From the NCBI GenBank assembly GCA_028565635.1, contig JAOXYB010016254.1, positions 1-12,901 of the forward strand: a stretch of DNA of 12,901 nt. The letters run 5' to 3'. The notes under the pieces were generated by a model. The model saw only the letters and a program-made list of their open reading frames with translations. It was not told where the DNA came from and did not search any database. How positions within the stretch are numbered: the stretch's first letter is position 1; every line of letters begins with the position of its first letter. Positions 1-7,969 of this stretch are shown one piece after another. This DNA comes from Phoronis ovalis (taxonomy: Eukaryota; Phoronida; Phoronidae). A program made the translations under genes and the position numbers.

Positions 1-165
1 TCCCCAGCAGTAACCGTCTTCGAGATATAGCTTGCTGAAAATTGGAAGAAAAAGAAAAAGAAGAAAAAGAAAAAGAAGAAAAAGAAAAAGAAGAAAAAGA
101 AAAAGAAGAAGAAGAAAGAAATCGTACAAACCCAATAGGCTTGCTCCTTATAGGAGCAACCCTAA
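1..165 (+). mobile_element. 3' end of a Helitron-like or other dispersed repeat, copy 1 (open at the left edge)
   Basis: Bases 8-50 match the reverse complement of about 3486-3528 with roughly four differences in 43 bases. The match resumes after a purine-rich stretch (shared AATAGG and a following hairpin) and stops at CCCTAA (160-165). A perfect 8-bp hairpin (TTGCTCCT, loop TAT, AGGAGCAA, 141-159) sits just inside this end. A subterminal hairpin followed by CTRR is the 3' signature of Helitrons; here the gap to CTAA is only about 2 bases, shorter than usual, so the class is tentative. That this is a dispersed repeat with a sharp end is well supported. The body of the element lies left of the window. 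Confidence 0.5.
46..119. repeat. Purine microsatellite (GAA/AAAAG, ~15-bp period)
   Basis: About 74 bases contain only A and G on this strand, built from a unit close to GAAGAAAAAGAAAAA and ending in plain GAA repeats. It lies inside the repeat element. The inverted copy at 3460-3485 has a shorter pyrimidine-rich stretch at the same place, so the tract expanded or shrank after the copies separated. Confidence 0.9.
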
Positions 166-632
166 TTATATATAGAGGATTTTCAGCTGTATGTTATAAT
201 TCAGTCTTTGAAACATAAACAATGACATGCCCTCCTGAGATATCTCATAACGGGCCAATGATCCGGGACAATAGTGGGCTTTTAATCAATCCTATCTATA
301 GATGATCCTATATATAATTAGAAGTAAGTTTTACAATTAAACCACACTACCGTTTAGTAGGACCCTGTCTAATTCTAAATTGCAGTTTCCGAAAGTATAT
401 GAGCTGATCAACATTCACGTAATTTATTTAAACAGTATATCTTATGAATAAAATTGTATTTTTTCCAGCAAAAATGATTTGAGAAGTTATTATTCCTTAA
501 TATAAATATTGAAAAGGTATTTGACATTTTAGAAAAATATTTTTCATTGCAGTAAGAAAATCCCACATTGACCAAACTTGAAATATTAACAAGAAGGCGA
601 GATATTACACATTTTATTTTTATGTATTCTAG
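166..632. other. Non-coding stretch upstream of the first recognised sulfotransferase exon
   Basis: No convincing exon is visible. A short reading frame from the ATG at 222 (about 27 codons) has neither a membrane-anchor segment nor a good splice donor. The last ~25 bases (TTTTATTTTTATGTATTCTAG, ending at 632) form the polypyrimidine tract and acceptor of the exon that follows, so at least the right part is intron. The N-terminal exon of the sulfotransferase, expected to encode a short cytoplasmic tail and signal anchor, is probably left of the window or too small to recognise. Confidence 0.6.
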
Positions 633-789
633 GGAATAAAAGCGCCCCACCACCGCAGTGTATCCAAAAGCCAGCCAAGGTTCACATCTCAGCTTACTAT
701 AGATCAGGGTCCACCTTTACTGGGGATCTATTCAAGAATCATCCCACTGGTTTCTATTTCTTTGAACCATTTTGGAATCTAACGGAATA
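633..789 (+). CDS. Carbohydrate sulfotransferase, exon with the 5'-PSB motif
   Basis: This exon opens the visible part of a Golgi carbohydrate sulfotransferase, a type II membrane enzyme that transfers sulfate from PAPS to sugar hydroxyls. It has an acceptor AG at 631-632 and donor GTAAGT at 790. It starts with two bases of a split codon and ends with TA, completed to Tyr by the next exon. The translation contains AYYRSGSTFTGDLF, the P-loop-like 5'-phosphosulfate-binding motif of the CHST1/2/3/5-type family, followed by FYFFEPF, also typical of it. An N-glycosylation site (NLT) lies near the end. The Pro-rich start (SAPPPQC) looks like stem sequence. The exact subfamily and sugar acceptor cannot be told. 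The N-terminal anchor is missing from the visible exons. Confidence 0.85.
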
Positions 790-1054
790 GTAAGTTTGCT
801 TTAAAAATGAACTTATGTATCCTTCATTGATCATACCGGGTAGACATGTAGTTTGACATATTGGAATGACCATATAATATGAACATATATTATGTATTAT
901 TATAATTTACTTTCTGCCGCTTTAATTTGATTGATATAATGATAGGGTCGCAATTTAACTAAATATGACACAATCAACGCTCAACATTAGAAGTGGCAGT
1001 TCAGTCGATCTAGACCTATGTAAAACATTGAAAACACGTTTTGTTTTTTTATAG

Positions 1055-1160
1055 TAAAGACAGAAATCCGTTGTTACCTGCATACAGAGCAGCTCTTCTT
1101 ATACATCGTATTTTAAACTGCGACTTCACAAAGATAGACTCGGTCATCTTACGCAACCAG
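1055..1160 (+). CDS. Carbohydrate sulfotransferase, middle exon
   Basis: A 106-base exon joins in phase: the T at 1055 completes the Tyr codon begun in the previous exon, and 35 codons follow (KDRNPLLPAYRAALLIHRIL...). The acceptor is strong, with TTGTTTTTTTATAG just before it. The donor (CAG, then GTTGTC) departs from the GTAAGT consensus, but the next codons in frame run into TAA and the next exon joins in phase 0. In the family this region carries the loop between the PAPS-binding motifs and begins the acceptor-binding part. ILNCDF has the cysteine often seen at this place. No start or stop codon is expected here. Confidence 0.75.
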
Positions 1161-1895
1161 GTTGTCTTTTAATGAAAATAGTATTTTACACAATGTTGCA
1201 TCTACAGTAATGTCTTAGGTTAAATATTCATATCAGCCTAACATCATTCGATTTTAGGAACTAAATTAGTTTTTCATTCAACTAAATCGTTTTATACGGA
1301 CCCAATTCGTTGGACACGCACAAACACGATCCAATTTCGTTGAACATGGACGATCCGCATAAAATGATTTATGTGAATGAAAACGATTTTAAGTTCTGTA
1401 ATCAGTGGGTGATAGGCAGCCCTGTAAGTTAAATTTAAAATAGTAAATCGGGTTAAACATAGACCCGAACGTGAGGCACCAAATCGTTTGGTGAGCAACC
1501 GAGGCAACCATTTGCCATCATATAATTGTGGGCATGCTCTTAGTACAAGTAAGTAGATGTTGGCAATTTTCAAAAAGCTCCAAAATTTGACTGAAATCAT
1601 GTAGTTTGAACTTTTGAATTTGGTTCGTTAGAGTAGCAAATCCGTGATTCGATTATGAAGAAACACGTTAAAAAAATGTTGATTTGTGATAATAATGAAT
1701 TCGTACATTTAAGTAAGTGAATTGATTTTACTGAAATATCCTTTGCTATAAAACTGATGAAAATAAGAATAAGTGCCCGCATTCTATAAAAAAATGCTTT
1801 GTTGGAAATAATACAATGTCTATACTACTATAATGTGTTCTGAAGGTAGTACCAGCATAATTAAAACTGTCATTAAAAGTATTTTCTTTTATTAG
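1161..1895 (+). other. Intron of the sulfotransferase gene, with a MITE-like hairpin and further small palindromes
   Basis: This is the phase-0 intron between the middle and last sulfotransferase exons, ending in TTTTCTTTTATTAG. Its left part carries a long imperfect inverted repeat (1250-1403) followed by three small hairpins at 1448-1468 (TCGGGT/ACCCGA), 1477-1493 (CACCAAA/TTTGGTG) and 1503-1516 (GGCAA/TTGCC). The right part, about 1600-1870, shows nothing recognisable. An open frame on the - strand through the hairpins has no recognisable domain and looks like chance. Confidence 0.7.
1250..1403. repeat. Imperfect long inverted repeat (MITE-like hairpin) in an intron
   Basis: The left arm (1250-1302) and the reverse complement of the right arm (1352-1403) align over about 50 bases: GATTTTAGGAACTAAATTAG against GATTACAGAACTTAAAATCG, then TTTTCATTCA in both, then AATCGTTTTATACGGA against AATCATTTTATGCGGA. 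The ~49-base centre holds two near copies of CCAATTTCGTTG. Such a foldback suggests a small non-autonomous DNA element. No clean target-site duplication is visible, so the class is open. Confidence 0.6.
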
Positions 1896-2555
1896 GCCGC
1901 TTGGTATATCCACGTGAACGACTCGGTAAGCATCTTCAGAAAATGTCTGTTAGGTGGACGTAAACTTCATCAATGTATTCAATTATTAGAATACGCTTGT
2001 GAACGGTCAACCATACGCGCTGTGAAAACTGTAAGAGTCGGTTTAGAAGTAGACATCGAACTTAACAGAATTGATATTGAAATAAAAACGATTCATTTAG
2101 TTCGTGACCCAAGGGGCGTCATTTCTTCAAGGAATCAATTTGGTAGACGCAATGCGTCGAAAAACCTTTGTTTACAATTCGAAAAAGATATAAGTTTATC
2201 AAATTATGTTAACAAAGAAAATTACATGTTCCTACGCTATGAAGATTTAGCTGAGAGACCGTTGCACTTTGTTGAGAAAATTTATAATTTTATTGGAAAA
2301 GTTTTCATAAGTGAAATCAGGAACTGGGTATATGATGCTACACATGCAAATAACAATGGCAAGGGTGGCTTAAATGTGAACAGGAAGAATTCTACCGCCA
2401 CTGCTTACGCATGGAAAGACAAGTACAAACGTTTTAGTGATTTAAAAATGATTGATAACTCATGCAGGAATGTCTATAAAATTATTGGTTATAAACCAGT
2501 AACTAACCAGAACGAATTGCACGCTGATACCTTTCGTCCGATTGTTCATGTATAA
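1896..2555 (+). CDS. Carbohydrate sulfotransferase, last exon with the 3'-PSB motif
   Basis: The final exon of the sulfotransferase has 219 codons and a TAA stop at 2553-2555. It joins the previous exon in phase 0 after the acceptor TTTTATTAG, so the reading starts at AAWYIHV and not at the internal GTG. IHLVRDPRGVISSRN (about residues 68-80 of the exon) is the 3'-phosphate-binding motif that contacts PAPS. MFLRYEDLAERP is the conserved segment seen in nearly all members, and WVYDATHANNN and TAYAWK match the C-terminal part. With the two earlier exons this gives about 306 residues, covering the whole catalytic domain but not the N-terminal anchor. Two N-glycosylation sites (NAS, NST) fit a lumenal domain. 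No frameshift or missing key motif is seen, so the gene appears intact here. The resemblance is to CHST1/3-like enzymes, but the substrate cannot be read from the sequence. Confidence 0.9.
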   Translation, partial: AAWYIHVNDSVSIFRKCLLGGRKLHQCIQLLEYACERSTIRAVKTVRVGLEVDIELNRIDIEIKTIHLVRDPRGVISSRNQFGRRNASKNLCLQFEKDISLSNYVNKENYMFLRYEDLAERPLHFVEKIYNFIGKVFISEIRNWVYDATHANNNGKGGLNVNRKNSTATAYAWKDKYKRFSDLKMIDNSCRNVYKIIGYKPVTNQNELHADTFRPIVHV

Positions 2556-2567
2556 CAAAAATATTAC

Positions 2568-2600
2568 AATAAAATAAAATTTTGTAAATAAACAAATAAA
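2568..2600 (+). terminator. Poly(A) signals of the sulfotransferase gene
   Basis: Four AATAAA hexamers (2568-2573, 2573-2578, 2587-2592, 2595-2600) begin 12 bases after the stop codon. Their strand and position fit 3'-end formation, although the local A/T richness makes chance copies likely. The 3' UTR would be unusually short if the first is used. Confidence 0.5.
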
Positions 2601-3429
2601 TACCAAAATTGTCGCAAATACAACATAAACAAAAATATTAGGCCAAAGCACGCGATATATATCTTTATTTTATAACGTATATTATCAGCCTCGTGATCAC
2701 TTCCCTATATATATACCGGTATATATATTCGAAATTATCCAAATAATTCTAAAGCGGATATAATCCGGTGATGTGTTTTTAATACTTTGTATATTATTTT
2801 AGTATATGCATGGAGTATACTGTGCTATAGAATTTGGTAGTAATTTAATCAATTCCTGAATGATCATGTTATTGGTTTGGCAAACGTTATGGACACAAAA
2901 GCAATTATGTGTATTTTTGCCTTACATAAGTTGATCAGCAAAATTTGTATCTAAAATAAATTTGCTAACCAAGAGTAGAGTTTTACCTGGTAAGAGAATA
3001 TTCAAGCTTTATGTACGCGCATGTAGTAACTCTACCACATACTACATATCTTATAAACATCCAAAGTTGCAAAAAAATAAAATTGTTTAGAAATTAATGA
3101 CATCATTAGATAAAGGTTGTATAGGGATCTAGAAATATATATAAACTCAATTTGGCAGTATTTATGACTGTTCTAAGAAATATAAACAAAAACAACTCAA
3201 TTTTTAAAAGTACATGAACTTATATCTGTAGTAACTTTCCAGAGAAGCGGCTGTTATATTTATTATCTAATAATAGGAGAATTGCATGATGTGCAGTTGC
3301 AATATAGTCCCAGATAGTAGGAAACACGTAAATAAATAGAATGCTGAACATATTAACTCAAAATGATCACGACCCTTACATTATTAATCCAGTTTAGAGA
3401 TAAACTATATAAAATTTTAAAATGTTTAT
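2601..3429. other. Gene-free AT-rich spacer
   Basis: No exon, RNA gene or clear transposon is visible in these ~830 bases. The only item to name is a 22-base perfect palindrome of alternating AT around CCGG (2707-2728), which is low-complexity sequence rather than a known site. Open frames are short and lack recognisable motifs. Confidence 0.6.
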
Positions 3430-4200
3430 TTAGGGATGCTGCTGAAAGGCAGCAAACCTATTGGTTTTCTATTTTTCTTTTATTCTTTCTTCCAATTTTC
3501 AGCAAGCTGTATCTCCAAGATGGTTACAGTTAAGGGCATGACATTTGAGGTGTGACATCCCAGAGTCAGCATTGGTGACCTTTAGGTCAAAAAGGCAATT
3601 TGAAGGTCAAAATTTCAGAAATTGTCCAAAATGATGGCATCCATGAGTTATTTTGACATTTTGATTTAGCTATTAAAATGTGATTTAAAATAAAAATCCA
3701 ATTAATTAATGGATCTTCTTCCAATGCTAGCAATCCATATCTTCCAATGTTTAGCAAGCTATGTCTCGAAGACGGTTACATGAGGGACAGCGTATTTGAA
3801 GTTTGACATGCCCAGAGTTGGTCATTTTAGAAATTTAATCTTTGACTGCCAAATGATCTTTCTACTTAAGTTTTCAAAATGGACAAAAGTAATAGCATCG
3901 GATTTCAAAAAGATACTTTTGGCGATCTTTGAAACTATTTATATAAATTTTTTTTTTTGGCATCTTTTCAATTAATTTCTGGAGGGAACATGATGTAACT
4001 CGTAACGGTTAGACTTTCAGGCTTGAAATTTGACATATGACAGCCCCTAGAATGGGGGGGGGGGGGGTTAACCTTGAAGTTAAAATATCGCGTATATGTC
4101 AAAAATACGTGCATTTTTAGAAATTTGTTTCTTGTGTATTTGCTAGAGGACATCAAGAGGTCAAACATACTGTGAGAACAATGAGCATTTTTTAAAATAG
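3430..4200 (-). mobile_element. Helitron-like or other dispersed repeat, copy 2 (inverted), with diverged ~240-bp direct repeats
   Basis: Read on the - strand, the element ends at plus position 3430 with CCCTAA, preceded by a 6-bp hairpin (TGCTGC/GCAGCA, plus 3437-3454), then CCAATAGG and a purine-rich stretch. This mirrors copy 1 at 1-165. Inward, the segment AGCAAGCTGTATCTCCAAGA (from about 3501) recurs as AGCAAGCTATGTCTCGAAGA (from about 3753), each followed by GGTTACA, a TGACAT motif and CCCAGAGT. A third, more worn unit starts near 3976 (GTAACGGTTAG, TTTGACAT, CAGCCCC). The period is about 230-250 bases. Oyster elements of the pearl/CvA group, now linked to Helitrons, also have tandem-repeat cores; the link here is inference. 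The right boundary is uncertain. Confidence 0.5.
4054..4067 (+). repeat. Run of 14 G
   Basis: A homopolymer of 14 G lies inside the third worn repeat unit, in otherwise AT-rich sequence. Runs this long are prone to length error in both replication and sequencing, so the exact count may not be reliable. Confidence 0.95.
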
Positions 4201-5001
4201 TTGTCGGAAAATTCCAAAATGATGTTGAAAAGGGCTCGTAAAGGTCGTGATGGAAGTCAATACCAGCAACCCTTGTCTTTACTAAAACACAATGTGCAGT
4301 TTATATCCTTTCAGTGACAAACATGTACCAAAAAGGATAAGGTTTTGGTAAGAATAAGACATTTATAACACGGGGGTCTTGCAATCATAATCAAAAACTT
4401 CATAAAGTGTACTGTAAAAGTGGCATATCAGGTTACATTCTGTTGCTCTTTTTTTGTCACAGTGGCAACCAATGACACGCTTGCCAAGATTTCCGTTACA
4501 ACGATGACGTAAATCTTTCCAACAAAAACAACCCATGACCAGATGGAAAGTGATTCCACACAGAAAAGACTATAGTACAATTCCTGCTAAGCAATTTTAC
4601 GGGCACATAAAACGTATATGTGTGCATGCGCCTACATATGAATGAATGTGCAAATGAAGCAAAGGTTCAAATATATGGGATGCTGGTTTGTGTGGAATTT
4701 TGCTTGCCAAATAGGTAGGTTATTGCCGAATCTTCAGAATGTTTTTTTCACAGTGTGATCGTATCATATCATGAGCTCGGATCACGAGTACCATGTAACC
4801 AAACTTACCTAAACTTGATTTAAAAACAGCACACAATTATAAGAATTTTTTTAAATCTAAAAGACTAAATAAATCAAAAATAACTTTAGATTTGTTTATG
4901 CAAGTCTATGTCTGATAATACTTTTTTAATGAGATTCTTTTAGAAAAAAAAATGTTTCTAGACCGAACATGTGCTGGAATCTTTGCCAGATAAATACTAT
5001 A
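4201..5001. other. Gene-free stretch with one weak exon candidate
   Basis: Most of this shows no feature. One short segment, 4463-4508, looks like an exon: a good polypyrimidine tract and CAG (4445-4462) before it, GTAAAT after it, and an open frame reading ATNDTLAKISVTTMT. Its end phase does not fit the first recognised exon downstream (5934), so it is not included in that gene. If the Cys-rich membrane protein gene starts within this window, its first exons should be between here and 5933. Confidence 0.45.
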
Positions 5002-5820
5002 CAGAGTGACACGAAATATATGGACGATTTTGAATTGATTTTTATATAATTCTTACTATGATAAACTACGTTTAATTAGTAATTATATCCATTTTATTTA
5101 GAAATTTTTTCGAAATATTTGGATATATACTAACATGTACTTTAACGGCCTTGATTTTATCGGCCATAAAAGGCATCAGGTAATAAAGATAACCCACCAA
5201 GAAAATCATCCATATAATCAACGAAACAACAACATTCAGAATCAATCGTTGTGGTTGGAATATGATCGTGGTATACCATGCTATAAAGAAACGGTCACAT
5301 CCTTGAAATAGTGTTAATATTCCAGGAATATTTTTTTGCATGGAAAGAATATGGCACATTCTTACAGCGAAAAAGTTCACAGTCCAACCGTTAACCGTGT
5401 GAGCTTAAGATCTGGGGAAAAACATTTTCTATTTCTTAACGGAGCCTTCAATTCACATCCTCATTTAAATAAAAATGTAGTGAACAGCAAATTGTAAGAT
5501 AGGTCTTTGAACAATCGTGGTTAGGTTTATTACGCGTATATATGTTTTTCGGTAGAAGAAGGAAACCAGTGCTGTCTGCGTAGTTATGGATAATGAAACT
5601 ATCATTGTATTAATGTTAAGAACATGAGAATCCATGGCCAGTTGAATACTTTCACGCTGTATACTTTACTCCAAAATGCTTCAACGAATTTCACTTCCAC
5701 GTTCACTGTATGCTCTGACACGATAACATTTTAATGAATACAACTGTAACTATAATTTACCGTACTTCTTTTATTAATTATATAAAAACAAAATCATTAA
5801 AGTTATTTTGTGTCACCCTG
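5002..5820. mobile_element. Decayed Tc1/mariner-type transposon
   Basis: The left end CAGAGTGACACGAAATA (5002-) matches the reverse complement of the right end, CAGGGTGACACAAAATA (to 5820). Similarity continues inward in patches (GATTTTG, then TTTTTATATAATT). Both ends are flanked by TA (5000-5001 and 5821-5822), the target duplicated by the Tc1/mariner superfamily. At 819 bases it is shorter than a full ~1.3-kb element, which fits internal deletion. A worn transposase remnant can be seen on the - strand. The right end lies 113 bases upstream of the first recognised exon of the following gene. Confidence 0.75.
5072..5380 (-). pseudogene. Probable mariner transposase remnant
   Basis: An open 102-codon frame on the - strand near the left end of the transposon is most easily read as a decayed C-terminal part of a mariner transposase. 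The DNA at 5258-5281, read on the - strand, resembles the codons of the DGAPPHF-type motif shifted out of frame. The segment at 5179-5204 reads FLVGYLYYL where mariner proteins have FLWGYLK, followed by a run of I/K/V residues ending SKKFLNKM. The catalytic Asp residues are not intact and a piece between the two motifs appears deleted. The apparent membrane-like hydrophobic stretch is a by-product of decay in AT-rich DNA. The assignment rests on pattern matching by eye. Confidence 0.35.
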
Positions 5821-5933
5821 TAAATTATGATACAAAGTAAACGGAAGAACTTTTAAATCTTATTGTGCCAATATACACGTCATAGATTTGTACATTAGCA
5901 TATTATTTTTGACATTTCGCTGTTTTATTTCAG

Positions 5934-6097
5934 CCGTAGGTTTGAGAATTGACCGTATATCGATACTATATAATTCTGCACCACCGGATGTATTTTTCGC
6001 TCCAAAATGTGACGTCAGGAAAAGTCAGTGTCGGTGGACTATGACGTATGGAAGGAACTTTGTAGAGCATAAGAATTTAACTTGTCATTTTAGTGAC
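5934..6097 (+). CDS. Cys-rich/mucin-like type I membrane protein, first recognised exon
   Basis: This exon has an acceptor TTTTATTTCAG at 5923-5933 and a donor GTAAGT at 6098. It begins with two bases of a split codon and ends in phase 0. It encodes 54 full residues, among them RIDRISILYNSAPPDVFFAP, KCDV, QCRWTMTYGRNF and LTCHF, with paired cysteines and an N-glycosylation site (NLT). This fits an extracellular domain continued by the next exon, and resembles the conserved region that follows the VWD domain in VWDE-like proteins, though that is a family-level impression. An open frame runs upstream through the acceptor and looks like a signal peptide (YISILFLTFRCFISA), but it has no ATG and coincides with the polypyrimidine tract. 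The true 5' exons are not identified. Confidence 0.65.
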
Positions 6098-6271
6098 GTA
6101 AGTTATTTAGCTTATTTCTAGGTGTTATTACCTGACTTTCAAATGATAGCCTGGTGCAAGAAGGCTTTTCACAATATTGACATTTTAAAAAGTCAAATTT
6201 AAAGGTCACTCATGCGTAAAGGAATAACAATTAGTATGTATTTGTTTTAACAAGTAAACATTTCTTTACAG

Positions 6272-6553
6272 ATAACACCCTCTTTTAAAACGAGATTTAT
6301 CAAAAGAGAAGTCACACGAAAAGCAACATATCTAACTGATAACAAAATCTTGTGCCCTGCTCCATATCCCACGGACCTCAAATATGGCCTACGGAGTAAG
6401 TCGTCCTCAAATCTCATTGGTATGTGGCGTTACCAATTGGCTGTTAGCAATGATGGCATACGCAAAAGTAGATCTGTGGAAGCCATAGTAGGGGTAGTAA
6501 CTGCCTCTGAATGTGAAAGATGTAGTAGTGTCACAGGAATATGTCAGAAAAAG
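6272..6553 (+). CDS. Cys-rich/mucin-like type I membrane protein, second recognised exon
   Basis: This exon of 94 codons is in phase 0 at both ends (acceptor TTTCTTTACAG, donor GTAAAA at 6554). The residues ILCPAPYP, YQLAVSNDG and ECERC...GICQKK follow the pattern of a beta-sandwich segment with a VSNDG loop followed by paired cysteines. I associate that order with VWDE-like and related extracellular mosaic proteins, where C-x-x-C and a short Cys module come next. The following exon continues that module. This exon does not contain a start or stop. The frame stays open for 12 more codons past the donor and then stops, which supports splicing at 6554. Confidence 0.7.
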
Positions 6554-7434
6554 GTAAAACCAGAGATGCGTTGGAACATGCACCCGTAACAACAATATAA
6601 AACATGTTTTTATGTTTTCATGTTCTCCATTTTAATTGCTTTCCAACCAAAATTTTCTGATTGGTATCATGTTAGAGTTATCAGGAAAGGGTACGCCATT
6701 ACAAATTCAAAAGTTACAAGACCTTTTTATAGAAAGTTAATATTGATTTCCGATGTACAGAGACTGCTGTCCCAAATATCGTCTAAACAACCTTTTAAAT
6801 TTTAACTGAATATTACATAATATAATATATAGGGCCTGGATATTTTCCTCACTTACGCTAGCTATTTATAAAGTTTTAGTTACATTAGCACAGAAAACAA
6901 GCTGGATTATTTTTGAAGTAAGACAGACATGGGAATTAGTTTATAACCTATGATAACATATTTTAGAAGGAAAGCAACACCAATAGGATATGTTTATGCA
7001 TTGAAATCTCAGGCAATCGTCAATCTGACATGCCCATGTACAACCAGCGATTATAGTCCACCTAGCGGATATTTTTTAGATTAAACCTCGGCCCTGGTTC
7101 AGCAACATTGTATTTTGTTTATTTAGTCATAATTTATTAAAAAATTAATATGGAAAGCAGAAAAAAGAACTCTCAAACATTTTACCGAAATATAATTTGA
7201 AATGTATAAGTTGCATATTGTTTTAAAGGGAGTGGTCATAGACTATTCTGCATACATGAATTTTAATTTTGAAAATAATAAGTTGATACTCATTCAAAAC
7301 TGATGCATTCAAAACTGCAGCGTTATAACAGTTATAGTATGTAGGATACTCTAAACACAGACTACCTATATCTAAGCGAAATTATGAAAAAATGATGTTT
7401 TATTTCGCTATGGGTTGTTTAACTTGTTTTGCAG
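6554..7434 (+). other. Intron of the Cys-rich membrane protein gene
   Basis: A phase-0 intron of 881 bases, ending TAACTTGTTTTGCAG. It is AT-rich, and I see no second gene, RNA or complete transposon in it. A 61-codon open frame at 6620-6805 shows no domain and has no splice context. Confidence 0.65.
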
Positions 7435-7549
7435 AGGGATAGGTGCCTCATAAACGGTAGATGCTACTTCCCTGGAATAAGAAATCCCAATGATCCATGT
7501 CTACAATGTAATCCTTATGGGGACGAATTTGATTGGTCCATAAGACAAG
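7435..7549 (+). CDS. Cys-rich/mucin-like type I membrane protein, small Cys-module exon
   Basis: A 115-base exon between GTTTTGCAG and GTACAG, phase 0 in and phase 1 out. It reads RDRCLINGRCYFPG, NPNDPCLQCNP and FDWSIRQ. The order C-x-x-x-G-x-C-Y ... N-D-x-C-x-x-C-x-P ... W is a compact Cys module that closes the preceding domain. The same spacing is known at the end of the Cys-rich region of VWDE-like proteins. Across the visible exons the ectodomain has 12 cysteines, an even number consistent with disulfide pairing, but upstream exons are missing so the total is unknown. Confidence 0.75.
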
Positions 7550-7969
7550 GTACAGTGGAAATGAAATAATTTGGTCTTTTGTATCTTCTGCATCGAGAAC
7601 CTATGTCCTTGTGTATTTGTGCTGTCCATACTAGCATATATACCAGTTGCAACAATTAATTTGCCTCGATTTTCAACAAAATTAGCAGTCGTAGAAATAT
7701 AGCAGCATAGAACGGGTTTTTTGAAAAATATTCTTTTTTTATTTATTACTAGTTGTTATGTTGTTATTGAAAACACTTAAAAGAAATATGTTCAACTCAG
7801 TAGCTTACGCAAATCATTTCAATTATATTTTAATATTTTGAAGACGTGTCAATGATATCAATTTTATATAAATGTGGAAATACTGATTCTAGAATATGTC
7901 TAAAATGTAGTCGATAGTGACGAGTTAAATAATATTTATAATTCAGTAAATTTTCGTTTTTATCCACAG
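7550..7969 (+). other. Intron of the Cys-rich membrane protein gene
   Basis: A phase-1 intron of 420 bases ending TTTTATCCACAG. It is AT-rich with nothing else recognisable. Confidence 0.7.

Noticed and set aside
1448-1516. Possible degenerate tRNA or tRNA-derived SINE on the - strand: a GGCAA/TTGCC arm, a 5-bp arm with a 7-base loop, and GTTCGGGTC like a B box
   Set aside because: The anticodon-like loop lacks the U33 expected, the T stem does not pair and no acceptor stem is found. The box matches are too loose.
1292-1600. 102-codon open frame on the - strand, with Arg/Leu-rich sequence
   Set aside because: It lies across the intronic foldback and small hairpins, has no recognisable domain and no splice or start context. 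It is best explained as chance.
2707-2728. 22-base palindrome of AT repeats around CCGG
   Set aside because: Alternating AT is self-complementary by nature, so only the CCGG centre adds information, and this is not a known site.
4463-4508. Short exon-like segment with a good acceptor and GTAAAT donor
   Set aside because: Its end phase cannot join the exon at 5934, and 46 bases with no family signature is too little to call.
5888-5935. Signal-peptide-like frame running into the first recognised exon of the Cys-rich protein
   Set aside because: It has no ATG and overlaps a standard polypyrimidine tract and CAG acceptor. T-rich tracts translate to Phe/Leu/Ile, so the resemblance is expected.
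6828-7095. AGGGCCTGG near 6830 and CGGCCCTGG near 7089 as terminal repeats of a transposon
   Set aside because: The two do not align as inverted repeats beyond a few bases and there is no target duplication.
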